A stretch of 64,000 nt of DNA from a bacterium (GTDB lineage: Bacteria; Planctomycetota; UBA1135; GCA-002686595), in the NCBI GenBank assembly GCA_024226735.1, contig JAAELL010000348.1:1-64000 (forward strand), read 5' to 3'. Shown here piece after piece: positions 45,107-54,007 of this stretch. A model generated the notes under the pieces. It was not told the origin of the DNA. It did not search any database and was given only the letters and a program-made list of their open reading frames with translations. How positions within the stretch are numbered: the first letter of the stretch is position 1; each line of letters opens with the position of its first letter. The position numbers and the translations under genes were made by a program.

Positions 45107-47296
45107 TCAGCGGTGGACCAGGATCCGCTCCAAAGTCCGCTCCGCGCCCGCGACGTCGATGTGGGTGGCAGCAAAGGCACGCGTGAGCAAGTCGTCCGAG
45201 AGGTACGGGTCGTACTTCTCGCGCGCCTTCGCGCGCACGCGCCGGGCGAGATCCTCGGGGTCCGAGAAGCCCTCGTACTCGAGATCGCCCAGGTGGGCCC
45301 AGAGCTCATCGGCGCTCGTGCGCCGGGCGCAGAGCGCGAGTCCGTCGTGACTGGTCTCGACGCCGCGGCCGATGAGCTCGAGCCGGATCGTGCCGAGCAC
45401 GCGATCGCCGGCCCACGCGAACAGAATGCTGTCGCGCTTGTGCTCGACGACCGACGTCTCGCTGAGCCGCAGCTCGGCGAACGCCTCCCGCGCCTGGGCG
45501 AGCAATGCCGCTGCGCGGCCATCGAGGAACGCGGGCACCGCGTCCGTCTCGAGCACGTGGCGCATGCGCTCGCGCACCTCGCCCGCGACGCGGCCGAAGC
45601 TCGACCTGAAGACCGGCGGATCGCCACCGAAGCCGGGACGGACGGTGATCACGCCCTTCTGCTCGTCGATCTCCTCGATGCGCCACGAGCGCCCGGCGAA
45701 GACAAGGCCGCCGTCGGGCGTCAGCGCGCTCGTCACGGGCATCGTCCCGAGCGTGCGCCCGTCGGCGACGACGCGGTATTCCTCGGTGCTCTGGAACGCG
45801 GCGTAGAACGAGTAGTGCTCGACGATGCGCTCGCCCACAGGCCCGCTCAGGAGCGTGCCGCGCGAGTCCTGGGAGATGAGCTCGGCCTGCCCCATCGCCC
45901 GCAGCAGCTCCGCGAAGTCCTCGGCGTCGACGGCGTCGAACGGCCCGCGCACGCACAACAGATCGTGGAGCTCGCGCGCGTTCGCACCGCTGCGTTCGGC
46001 GACGACGGAGAGAATCTGCTGGATCAGCGTCGAGAGGTGCGGTGCGCCGGACACCAGCGGCTCGCACCAGCCCTCGAGGAGCAGCTCGATCGCGGCGATC
46101 GCCTGCACGAGCTCCTCGCGCAGCCGGTCCTGGGGCGCGGACTTCTCGCCCAGCGCGGGCTCGCGCACGAGCACGCGCAGGATCGAGGGCGTGCCGCGCC
46201 GCCCCGAACGCCCCAGCCTCTGGCGCAGGGCGGCAACGGACGGCGGCGCGCCGAGCTGGCAGACGCTGGCGACGTCGCCGACGTCGATGCCCATCTCGAG
46301 CGTCGACGTGCAGATCACGTTCGTCGGGAGCTTTCCGTCCTTCAGCCGCGCCTCGGCCTCTTCGCGCAGCAGCTTGGCGAGGCTGCCGTGGTGTGGGAAG
46401 AACTCGTTCGGGACACGGCGCTCCTCGCAGGCCTCGAACAGCCGCGCCGCGAACACCTCGACGTCGCGCCGGCTATTGGCGAAGACGAGGTTCGACGAGC
46501 CACGCAGAAAGCGGAGCAGGTCGTCCGCGATCGCGACCTCCCCACTCGTCGCGCGCGTCGGGTCGTGCGCGAGCTCGGCGTCCTCGATCTGGTCGCTGTA
46601 GCCGCGCAAGCCGATCTTGACCTCGCTGTCGCCGCCGTCGTCGACGACGAGCTGCACGCCACCCGGGTCGTCCGGGCGCAGGAACTCCGCGGCGATCGAC
46701 ATGTCGCCCAGCGTCGCGGAGAGACCGACGCGCGGAATACGCCGCTCGAGCAGGTCCTCGATCCGCGTCAGCAGCGACTGCAACTGGCGCCCGCGCTCGG
46801 AGCCGAGGAAGGCGTGCATCTCGTCGATGACGACGTACGCCAGCGGGGCGAAGATCCCGGGCAAGCGGCTCGCACGCAGCACGAACATCGCCTCGAGCGA
46901 CTCGGGGGTGATCAACAGCACGCCCCGCGGGTCGCGCGTCACGCGCTCCTTCGCGGCGCTCGCCACGTCCCCGTGCCAACGGTGCACCGGCACGTCGAGC
47001 CCGGCGGCGATCTCGTCGAGGCGGCGGTGCTGGTCGTTGATCAGCGCCTTGAGCGGCGAGAGGTACAGGGCCTGAACCCCCTCGGCGGGCGTGCGCACCA
47101 ATTGGCTCGCGATCGGCAGGAACGCGGCCTCGGTCTTGCCGGCCGCCGTCGCCGCCGAGACGATCAGGTCGCGGTCGCCGGCCAGGATCGGGTCGACGAC
47201 GGCCTCCTGGACGGGGCGCAGCCCTTTCCAGCCCTGGCTCCAGATCCAGCGCTGGACGCGCTCATCGAGGCGGTCGATCGCAGCAGTTGTGGCCAT
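45107..47296 (-). CDS. Lhr-like DEAD/DEAH-box helicase (BrxHI-like)
   Basis: ATP-dependent superfamily 2 helicase. The 729-residue protein has a Walker A ATAAGKT (49-55), Walker B DEMH (158-161), motif III SAT (193-195) and motif VI RQRLGRSGRRG, then a winged-helix-like and C-terminal region of Lhr type. Relatives named BrxHI occur next to BrxD ATPases in type 2 BREX phage-defence loci. It starts 35 bases after the BrxD-like gene and is the last gene of the three-gene operon. No pglX, pglZ or methylase is nearby, so this is not a standard BREX locus. Confidence 0.9.
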   Translation of the reverse strand: MATTAAIDRLDERVQRWIWSQGWKGLRPVQEAVVDPILAGDRDLIVSAATAAGKTEAAFLPIASQLVRTPAEGVQALYLSPLKALINDQHRRLDEIAAGLDVPVHRWHGDVASAAKERVTRDPRGVLLITPESLEAMFVLRASRLPGIFAPLAYVVIDEMHAFLGSERGRQLQSLLTRIEDLLERRIPRVGLSATLGDMSIAAEFLRPDDPGGVQLVVDDGGDSEVKIGLRGYSDQIEDAELAHDPTRATSGEVAIADDLLRFLRGSSNLVFANSRRDVEVFAARLFEACEERRVPNEFFPHHGSLAKLLREEAEARLKDGKLPTNVICTSTLEMGIDVGDVASVCQLGAPPSVAALRQRLGRSGRRGTPSILRVLVREPALGEKSAPQDRLREELVQAIAAIELLLEGWCEPLVSGAPHLSTLIQQILSVVAERSGANARELHDLLCVRGPFDAVDAEDFAELLRAMGQAELISQDSRGTLLSGPVGERIVEHYSFYAAFQSTEEYRVVADGRTLGTMPVTSALTPDGGLVFAGRSWRIEEIDEQKGVITVRPGFGGDPPVFRSSFGRVAGEVRERMRHVLETDAVPAFLDGRAAALLAQAREAFAELRLSETSVVEHKRDSILFAWAGDRVLGTIRLELIGRGVETSHDGLALCARRTSADELWAHLGDLEYEGFSDPEDLARRVRAKAREKYDPYLSDDLLTRAFAATHIDVAGAERTLERILVHR

Positions 47297-47331
47297 GGGA
47301 TCGGCTCCTGGGTCAGAGTTGGAGAACGACG

Positions 47332-48636
47332 TCAGAGCTTGAAGGACGCGAGATCGTCGTCTCCACCGTCCGCGCCGCCACCCGGCTCCTCCTCGCGCTC
47401 GATCTCGAAGCCGCCCACGAGCTCTTCCCAGTCGGCGCCGGGGTTCTGCTCGAGCACGGCCAGGAGGTGCACGAAGCTCTTCACGGTGCTGCGCGGCGTG
47501 CGGAAGTACGCCTCGCCGACGACGTCGTTGCAGTGCCGCATGAAGGCCGTGAGCCCGTCGTCGGGCAGCAGGTGCTGCTCCGGATCGCCGCCGGCCTGGA
47601 CGTTGCGGACGTTCTGCAGGAGGACGAAGAGCTCCTCGGGTGTCAGGCTGGCGAGGCGCAGGACGGGGCCCGAGTAGTCGACGAGGTCGCCCGTCGCGAA
47701 CGTGTTCTCGGCGAGGCGCGTCTGCAGCGCGGGGTAGCTGTACAGGCCGCGGCGCGTGTCGGTCAGGAACTCGGGCGTCCCGCAGAACAGGAAGCCGAGC
47801 CCCTCGGTCTGTCCCTGCAGGCTGTCGTTGAGGATCGAGAGCAGGCGCTCGTAGTTCGCGTTGCGCGCCCGACCGCTCGACAATTTGAACAGGTTCACCA
47901 TCTCGTCGAGGCAGACGAGCAGGCCCCGGTAGCCGGCTAGGCGCGCGAAGCGCGCGAGCAGCTTGAGGTGCTCGTAGACGGAGTCGTCGTCGACGATCGT
48001 GCGCACGCCGAGTGCCTGGCGCGCCTCGGTGCGGGTCGCGAACTCGCCGCGCAGCCAGCGCACCGCGTCGGCCATCAACCCCTCGTCGCCGGTGTCGTGC
48101 CCGCGCCAATAGGCCTCGATCACCTGGGCGAAGTCGTAGCCGCCGGTCTCCTCGGCGAGCTGTGTGAAGCGCTCGCCAATCACCGTGCGCGGCGAGACCC
48201 CGCGCTCCTCCGCCGTCTGCATCGCGGTCGTGACGAAGCGCTCGACGAGCGCGGCGAGCGCTCCACCGTCGGGCTTGGAGCGCGTCGAGGCATTGCGCGT
48301 CAGCTCGGCGTACAGCCCGCGCGCCCGGCCGCCACTCGCCTGCAGACGGCGGTCGGGGGTCAGATCGGCGTGAACGGTGACGAGCCGCTTCTCGAGGGCG
48401 ATCGCGCGCACGAGGTGCAGGAAGAACGTCTTGCCCGATCCGTACTCGCCGATGACGAAGCGCACCGCCGCGCCACCGTCAGCGATGCGCTCGACGTCCC
48501 CGAGCAGCGCTTCGACCTCCTTCGAGCGCCCGACTTGAACGTGTTCGAGGCCGCGCCGCGGAACGACGCCCGCACGCAGGGACTGGAGAATGGCGTCCCG
48601 CGTGCGGGGCCGAATCGGCTTGGGTTCTGTGGTCAT
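47332..48636 (-). CDS. BrxD-like P-loop ATPase (BREX ATP-binding family)
   Basis: A 434-residue ATPase with Walker A GEYGSGKT (63-70), Walker B VCLDE (241-245) and the family N-terminal motif RAGVVPRRGLEHVQVGR (21-37), which I know from BREX ATP-binding proteins (BrxD/DUF2791). Such proteins pair with Lhr-like helicases. It ends in an acidic Gly/Asp tail. It lies between the TerB-domain gene (34-base gap) and the helicase gene (35-base gap), all in one direction, so the three very likely form one complex or pathway. Confidence 0.92.
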   Translation of the reverse strand: MTTEPKPIRPRTRDAILQSLRAGVVPRRGLEHVQVGRSKEVEALLGDVERIADGGAAVRFVIGEYGSGKTFFLHLVRAIALEKRLVTVHADLTPDRRLQASGGRARGLYAELTRNASTRSKPDGGALAALVERFVTTAMQTAEERGVSPRTVIGERFTQLAEETGGYDFAQVIEAYWRGHDTGDEGLMADAVRWLRGEFATRTEARQALGVRTIVDDDSVYEHLKLLARFARLAGYRGLLVCLDEMVNLFKLSSGRARNANYERLLSILNDSLQGQTEGLGFLFCGTPEFLTDTRRGLYSYPALQTRLAENTFATGDLVDYSGPVLRLASLTPEELFVLLQNVRNVQAGGDPEQHLLPDDGLTAFMRHCNDVVGEAYFRTPRSTVKSFVHLLAVLEQNPGADWEELVGGFEIEREEEPGGGADGGDDDLASFKL

Positions 48637-48670
48637 GGTCCCCTCGCGGGTTGCGCGTGCGCGCTGCGGG

Positions 48671-51439
48671 TCACTCCCCCGCCGATGTTCCTGGGCCGAT
48701 CCATTCCGACGCGAGATCGACGTCGATCTCGATCGCGTCGTCCCCTTCCCAGAGCGGATCGCCGAGCGTCTCGAACGCTACGTCGTTCAGGGTATCGAGC
48801 GCTCCATCCGGAAGCAGGCCCAGACCGCGCGCGAGCTCCTCGACCTCCTCGCGCGGCCACGTGGTGCGTGCGCCCAGGGCGTCGAGCAGCGCGCTGTGGT
48901 CCGCGTCCAGGCCCGTGTAGGAGCGCCGCGGGGCGCTGGGCAGCGGGGTCGCGGGCGCCGGTTCGTCCCCGACCTCGGCGAACACGTCTCGCAGAAGATC
49001 GGAGACCTCGGCCGTCTCGGCCTGCTTGGCCGACAGCACGTCCGGGTCGAGCGCCAGCACGGCCCCCGCGCTGGCGGAGCGCGGCTCGGAGCCGCTCGAG
49101 AGGCCGTGCAAGTCGGCGTGCACGCCGGCGGGGTCGAGCCCGAGCAGGCCGTACGCGCGTTCGAGTAGGGCCACCTCGTCCGGGGACACCGCGCCGTCCG
49201 CGCAGGCGATCTCGAGCAGGAAGCGAGCGATTCGCGCGCGCTGCGCCTCGTCGAGCGGCGCGAGCTTGCGCGCGAGGCCGGCGAGGCTGGGCGGGTGATC
49301 GAGGGTCCAGGCGAAGTGTGCTCCGAGCCGTTCGCGCTCGGCCGGCGACAGCTCGAGCGCGGACTCGAGGTGAGCGATGATGCCCCACTCTTCGCGATGC
49401 GCAGCACCCCCGTCGGCCGCGGCGACCGCGGCGGCGAGGTTCGCCACGGCCGCGGCCGCGCCGTAGCCGGCCGTCGGCGCCGCTGGAGCCGAGGTGGAGA
49501 GCGCGAACGGCTCGAGCTCCCAGCCGGTACGCCAAGTCGGCCCGCCGAAGCGCACGTCGGGCTCGACGCCCCAGCCGAGGTGGCCGATCAGGCGTGCGTA
49601 GCGCGCGCAGTCCGCCTTCGTGGGCCTGCCGGCCTGCTTGCACGGCCACAGCTCGAGCAGGCGGCTCGCCGCGAGCGAGGGGGTCGGCTCGCCGATCTCG
49701 TCGAGCAAGCCGCGCAGCGCCTCGAGCGCGGGGTCGTCGCGAAGCTGGAGCACGACCGGTGGGAGGGTCGCGAGCGTCGCGAGGTCCGCGGGCCCGGCGT
49801 CGCGACTGTGGTGGCGCGACAGAGCACCGAGCTCCGCCGCGCAGTCGTCGGCGAACGCGGTTAGCTCGAGAGCCGCGTCGGCGTTCGCCTCGAGCGTGTC
49901 CGACTCGGCCGTGAACGAGCGCCACGCCAGCCCGGCGTTCGTCGGCTGGTAGTGCACCTGCAGCCGCGGCGAGCCGGGCCGCGGCACGAGGCCCGCGAGC
50001 CCACCCGTGTCGGTCGCCGGGGCGAAGCGGTCCTTGTAGCGCGCCCGAAAGAGCGCTTCGAACTCAGCTGGGCAGCGGCGCGCCGCCGCGCGCAGCTTGC
50101 CCCCGCTCGCGTAGTGCAGCCAGGCGCGCGCGAAACCGTGACTCAGCGGCATGCGTGCCTGGGCGTGCCGCCCGAGCGCCAACGCGAGGCGCATCGGCGG
50201 CTCCGACCGCGGCCGCTCCACGAGTGCGGGGGGAGAATCGACGAGCGCCGCGAACGCATCGGGGAAACGCAGAACGAGGTAGTCCGCAAGCTCCTCGAGC
50301 TTGGTCGCGAGCCGCCGGTCCGCGCCGTAGACCACCAGCAAGGCTTCGAGCTCGGCGTGGATGGCGGCGAGCTCGGCGCTCGTCACGGACCCACCCTCGG
50401 CATCGATCAGCACGCGCCGCTCCAGGGCCGCGAGGAACAGTCGCGCCCAGGCACCCGGCGCGTCCGGAGCACGCCGGCCGCCGGCGAGCCACGCGAGGTA
50501 GGCCGCGCGGGCGCCCGGCGTCAGCTCGGTGTAGCGCACGAAACGCGCCGTGGGCGGCGGCGCGTCCTGCGCCTTCGGCTTCGCAGCGACCCGCAGCTCC
50601 GGATCGACCAGCGACGGATCGGCGCCTTCGCCGCCGATCGCCGGCAGGTGCGAGCCGACCCACACGCCACCGCGCAGCTCGTGACCGTGGACCTCGGCCG
50701 GCGCGCCCAAGGGCACCCAGCGCGCCCGCGGCACGGCAGCCGCCGGTGCGGCGCCGCCTTTCACGCGAACATCGTCCGTGCTCGTTTTCGGGCTCGCGGC
50801 GATACCCAGCTCCCTTCCGACTCTCAACAACCGCCCTCCATCCGCCTCTCGGTCCGCCATGCCCGCCTGCAGCAGCTCCCGCACCCTGCCGACGGCATTC
50901 TTGCGTCCACGCTCGGTCTTGAGCTGCTGGGCGCGTTCCATGCCTGCGCGCAGCGCGTTTTCGTATTTGGCGGAAGACACCTCTTTGCGATCCTCGAAAA
51001 ACCGGCGCTCGAGCGCACGGGCCTCGCGCCGTGGTGTCCGCATCGCGCGCCAACGGGCGAACGTCTCGTCGGCGGCGGCGAGATGCCGCTCGGCCCGGGC
51101 GAGCCTGTCCGCCGCGAGCGCTCGACCGACGCGACTGCGCAGCTTCTGTTGGACCTTATAGCGCCGCGCGCGGTTGCGGTCGATCGCCTCGATCTTGGCG
51201 AGGTGCCTTTCGAGGCGTCCTTCGGTGTCCGGTAGGGGCCCATACTCATCGGTGGGAAACGCGAACAGACGCCCCAGACCGAGCCGAACCACCTCGATCA
51301 CGGCGAGCACACCCAGCGCCGCCAGCCAGGGCGCGGGCCGGTCGAGGGCGACCGTCCCGCCGTGCCACGCGAAGAGCCCGGCCGCGATCAGGAACGCGAG
51401 GACGAGCAGCTGGAGCTTCTTGAGGAGCGAGTCAAACAT
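48671..51439 (-). CDS. TerB_N/TerB/TerB_C multidomain membrane protein
   Basis: A 922-residue protein. Two N-terminal membrane helices (about 8-26 and 36-56) are followed by an Arg/Lys/Glu-rich coiled-coil region (about 70-215). A TerB_N-like domain follows (about 245-470; GGVWVGSHLP, LTPGARAAYLAWLAGGR), then a TerB-type acidic helical domain (about 765-805; EIACADGAVSPDEVALLERA) and a TerB_C-like segment near the end (about 860-905; ARGLGLLPDGALDTLNDVAF). TerB domains come from tellurite/phage-resistance systems and, in comparative genomics, such proteins co-occur with helicase and ATPase genes. This is the first gene of the operon. Its ATG directly abuts a 12-bp hairpin and no Shine-Dalgarno is seen next to it. 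Confidence 0.85.
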   Translation of the reverse strand: MFDSLLKKLQLLVLAFLIAAGLFAWHGGTVALDRPAPWLAALGVLAVIEVVRLGLGRLFAFPTDEYGPLPDTEGRLERHLAKIEAIDRNRARRYKVQQKLRSRVGRALAADRLARAERHLAAADETFARWRAMRTPRREARALERRFFEDRKEVSSAKYENALRAGMERAQQLKTERGRKNAVGRVRELLQAGMADREADGGRLLRVGRELGIAASPKTSTDDVRVKGGAAPAAAVPRARWVPLGAPAEVHGHELRGGVWVGSHLPAIGGEGADPSLVDPELRVAAKPKAQDAPPPTARFVRYTELTPGARAAYLAWLAGGRRAPDAPGAWARLFLAALERRVLIDAEGGSVTSAELAAIHAELEALLVVYGADRRLATKLEELADYLVLRFPDAFAALVDSPPALVERPRSEPPMRLALALGRHAQARMPLSHGFARAWLHYASGGKLRAAARRCPAEFEALFRARYKDRFAPATDTGGLAGLVPRPGSPRLQVHYQPTNAGLAWRSFTAESDTLEANADAALELTAFADDCAAELGALSRHHSRDAGPADLATLATLPPVVLQLRDDPALEALRGLLDEIGEPTPSLAASRLLELWPCKQAGRPTKADCARYARLIGHLGWGVEPDVRFGGPTWRTGWELEPFALSTSAPAAPTAGYGAAAAVANLAAAVAAADGGAAHREEWGIIAHLESALELSPAERERLGAHFAWTLDHPPSLAGLARKLAPLDEAQRARIARFLLEIACADGAVSPDEVALLERAYGLLGLDPAGVHADLHGLSSGSEPRSASAGAVLALDPDVLSAKQAETAEVSDLLRDVFAEVGDEPAPATPLPSAPRRSYTGLDADHSALLDALGARTTWPREEVEELARGLGLLPDGALDTLNDVAFETLGDPLWEGDDAIEIDVDLASEWIGPGTSAGE

Positions 51440-51480
51440 CGGAGGCCGCCCGGATCGTATCGACCCGTGGGCGGCCTCCG
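51440..51480 (-). promoter_or_regulatory. 12-bp hairpin abutting the start codon of the TerB gene
   Basis: Arms 51440-51451 and 51469-51480 are perfectly complementary (CGGAGGCCGCCC in the message sense) with a 17-base loop. The 3' arm ends at the base before the ATG. It may terminate transcription from the upstream DUF1579 gene, attenuate the defence operon, or control its translation; a GGAGG lies in the 5' arm, too far from the ATG to act directly. Confidence 0.7.
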
Positions 51481-51531
51481 GCGAAGCGTAATTGGGGCGG
51501 AAACCTCCCGCACGGCGGCGTCAGCCTGCCC

Positions 51532-52113
51532 CTACTTGTCCGCGCCGGCCTCGACCGTCGCCTTGCGCTTCAGGCGAATCTGCATCTGCTTGTGCTCGCC
51601 TTCGTCGCCGAGGCGGAAGAAAGTCGTGGTGTGGACGTCGCCCTCGGCGACGAACTCCGAGCGCATCTTGACCTTCTCGCCGGTCGGCTCGTAGCTCTCA
51701 TACGACATCACGATCGCCTTCTTCTCTTCGTTCCAACGGCCCTCCATGTTGGTCATGCGGGGCGTCATGCTGTCGATCCAGGTGCCGATGTACTTCTTGC
51801 CTTCGGGGTCGTAGCCGAGGGTCGCGGAGCCGCTGAAGGGCTGGCCCATGAACTCCATCTCGAAGTGCGAGACGGTCCACATCTGGCCGAGGGCGATGAC
51901 TTTCTCGGTGCAGGGGCTGGTCTGCGCCTCGTCGGAGCCGGGCATCCACATCGAGAGCTCGCCCTCCCACATGCCAGCGCCCTTGACGATGCGCTGGTGG
52001 TGGTCGGTCGCTTGGGCGGCACCTTGGAAGGGAAGGACGGGGGACAGGGCTGCAATCGCGACACCGCCGACAAGGACAGTGGCGATACCAGTGGCGAAGC
52101 GTGAGGTGAACAT
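51532..52113 (-). CDS. Secreted DUF1579 family protein
   Basis: A 193-residue exported protein from Met at 52113 (signal peptide about 1-33, ending near QGAAQA). It matches the DUF1579 pattern: GAGMWEGELSMWMPG, TEKVIALGQMWTVSHFEMEFMGQPFSG, GYDPEGKKYIGTWIDSM and EGRWNEEKKAIVM. Members are beta-barrel-like secreted proteins common in planctomycetes and Bacteroidetes; function unknown. It precedes the TerB operon on the same strand but is separated from it by the hairpin at 51440-51480. Confidence 0.88.
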   Translation of the reverse strand: MFTSRFATGIATVLVGGVAIAALSPVLPFQGAAQATDHHQRIVKGAGMWEGELSMWMPGSDEAQTSPCTEKVIALGQMWTVSHFEMEFMGQPFSGSATLGYDPEGKKYIGTWIDSMTPRMTNMEGRWNEEKKAIVMSYESYEPTGEKVKMRSEFVAEGDVHTTTFFRLGDEGEHKQMQIRLKRKATVEAGADK

Positions 52114-52231
52114 GGTTCTGCCTTTGAGTGTGTGGCTCAGGATTACGTGGAAGGCGGTCTGCATCATCTGCGAGGCGGCCGCGCATCATTGTCCAAATGG
52201 CCCAACAAGCAAGGGCCTGGTGTAGAGCTTT

Positions 52232-53095
52232 TTAAACCCTCCTCGCCCCAGGGGGCCCCAGGTGCCCCCGCAGGTGTTGCAGCGTGCCCCCGATCGCCCG
52301 CTCGAGGTCGGGCGTGGTGCCGGCGAGCGGGTGGCCCGCACCGAAGGTGTGGCCTGCGCCCTCGAGCCGCAGGAGCTCGGAAGCGTTCAGCGCCGCATGG
52401 ATGCGCTCGGCAGCGCCGAACTCGACCGTCGGGTCGTCCGTGCCGTGCACGACGAGGGTCGGCGCCGCGAGGCGACCGCACGCGGCGAGAATGTCGAGCC
52501 GGTCGCGGTTCTGCTCGAGGTCCTCGAGGATGTCGAGGTCGACGCGGTGGTCTTGGCCCGTGCGGCCGTTGTGGATCCACAGGTGACCGGACTCGCGCCA
52601 GGCGCGTTTCGCCTCGGCGTCGATGCGGTCGGGCGTGTCGATCGCGGCCCACGTCACGACCGCTTCGTAGCCGCCGTCCTCGGCCGCGTGCAGTAGGACC
52701 ATTCCGCCGCCGCGGCTGTGGCCGAAGATCGCTCCGCGCTCCGGATCGACGCCGGGCGCCGCCCCCGAGCGCAACCAGGCGCGGACGCGCGCGATGTCCT
52801 CGATCTCGCGCGTGTGCGTGTTCTTGGCGAAGCCCTCCTCGTCGGTGAAGTTCTCGAGGTCCTCCCCGACTCCGCAACCCGACACGTTCAACGAGACGCA
52901 CGCGTAACCGGCGGAGGCGATGCGCCGCGACAGCTCGGGGAAGAAACCCCAGTGCATGAAGCCCTTGAAGCCATGGACGACGATCACGTGCGGCGCGCCA
53001 GCGCCGACGGCGTCGGCCGACGTCTCCACGCGCACGCGAATCACGCGCGCGGGCTGGTCCGGGTAGTCGAGAACGTGGAGGCGGGATTCGGTCAT
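52232..53095 (-). CDS. Alpha/beta hydrolase (dienelactone hydrolase/prolyl-oligopeptidase type)
   Basis: A 287-residue soluble hydrolase with the oxyanion loop VVHGFKGF (39-46), the nucleophile elbow GHSRGG (Ser127), an Asp in HGTDDPTV and a His in GAGHTFGAGH, completing the triad. There is no signal peptide, so it is cytoplasmic. The substrate cannot be deduced. It is the last gene of a five-gene minus-strand run that begins at 58578, 24 bases after the DUF72 gene. Confidence 0.88.
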   Translation of the reverse strand: MTESRLHVLDYPDQPARVIRVRVETSADAVGAGAPHVIVVHGFKGFMHWGFFPELSRRIASAGYACVSLNVSGCGVGEDLENFTDEEGFAKNTHTREIEDIARVRAWLRSGAAPGVDPERGAIFGHSRGGGMVLLHAAEDGGYEAVVTWAAIDTPDRIDAEAKRAWRESGHLWIHNGRTGQDHRVDLDILEDLEQNRDRLDILAACGRLAAPTLVVHGTDDPTVEFGAAERIHAALNASELLRLEGAGHTFGAGHPLAGTTPDLERAIGGTLQHLRGHLGPPGARRV

Positions 53096-53119
53096 GGGGC
53101 GGATGCCAAGAGCACGCGA

Positions 53120-54007
53120 TCAGAAGAGGCCCTGCTGGCCCTCGATGCGAACGACGGGAGCGAGGTGCGGGAAGGAGTCGACGAGCTGCGGCGGCGCCGG
53201 CTGGGGCGCGCGGTTGGCGAAGAGGTACATCAACTCCAGGGCGTTGGCCACGGCCTTCCCCTCGAAGTGGTTGTTCGTGACGACGTACGTCTCGTCCGTC
53301 GCCTCGGCGATGCGCCGCGCCTTGCGCGCGAGCTCGCCCACCTCCGGCTGCGGGTAGAGGTAGTCGTAGCGGTCGTCACGTCCGGCCGAAGCGCGAAACC
53401 ACTGCGCCGCGTTGCGGCCGTGCAGCCGCAAGTAGCCGATCGACCCGCCGGCCGGATGCCATGCGGGCGGATGGTTCCACGCCGCGGGCAGATCGATGTG
53501 CGCAACGGTGTAGCCCAGACCGCTCGCCACATCGAGCGCGGGCGGTGCGAACCAGGACTCGTGCCGCACCTCGAGCACGAGCGGCAGCCCATCGAACAAC
53601 GAGCGGATACGCCCTAGCCTGCGCACCTCACCCGGACCGTGCAGGTAGGTGATCGGAAACTGAACGAGAACGGCGGCGAGCTTGCCGCTCGCGCGCAGGG
53701 GCTCGATCCCCGCACGCCACGTCGCGGCGGCGTCTCGCCAAGCCGCGGGGTCGTCGGGTTCGGGCGCGTGCGTGAACACCGAGAGGAGCTTGCACACGAA
53801 GCGAAAGTCCTGGTGCGGGCGGACGAGCCCGGCCCAGCGCTCGGCGTTGCGCGCGTGCGGCTGGGCGTAGAACGTGCTGTTGATCTCGATGCACTGGACG
53901 AACTGCGCGAGGTAGGCGAGCGGGTGGAAGCCGCGCGGCTTCGAGCGCGGGTAGACGCGCCCTTCCCAGTCCGGATACGACCAGCCCGCGGGGCCGACGC
54001 GGATCAA
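53120..54007 (-). CDS. DUF72 family protein (YecE-like)
   Basis: A 295-residue TIM-barrel-type protein with DUF72 features: start VGPAGWSYPDWEGRVYP, then LAQFVQCIEINSTFYAQP, FRFVCKLLSVFTH, GKLAAVLVQFPITYLH, EVRHESWFAP and YLRLHGRNAAQWF. The biochemical role of the family is not established. It overlaps the acyltransferase gene by 4 bases (ATGA). Confidence 0.92.
   Translation of the reverse strand: MIRVGPAGWSYPDWEGRVYPRSKPRGFHPLAYLAQFVQCIEINSTFYAQPHARNAERWAGLVRPHQDFRFVCKLLSVFTHAPEPDDPAAWRDAAATWRAGIEPLRASGKLAAVLVQFPITYLHGPGEVRRLGRIRSLFDGLPLVLEVRHESWFAPPALDVASGLGYTVAHIDLPAAWNHPPAWHPAGGSIGYLRLHGRNAAQWFRASAGRDDRYDYLYPQPEVGELARKARRIAEATDETYVVTNNHFEGKAVANALELMYLFANRAPQPAPPQLVDSFPHLAPVVRIEGQQGLF

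Noticed and set aside
45107-51439. Complete BREX or DISARM locus
   Set aside because: No PglX-type methylase, PglZ phosphatase, PglW/Y or DISARM methylase/PLD gene is present on either side of the triad.
52199-52231. Rho-independent terminator (GGCCC/GGGCC hairpin followed by a T-run)
   Set aside because: The T-run is on the plus strand where no gene ends; the flanking genes are on the minus strand and the stem is only 5 bp.
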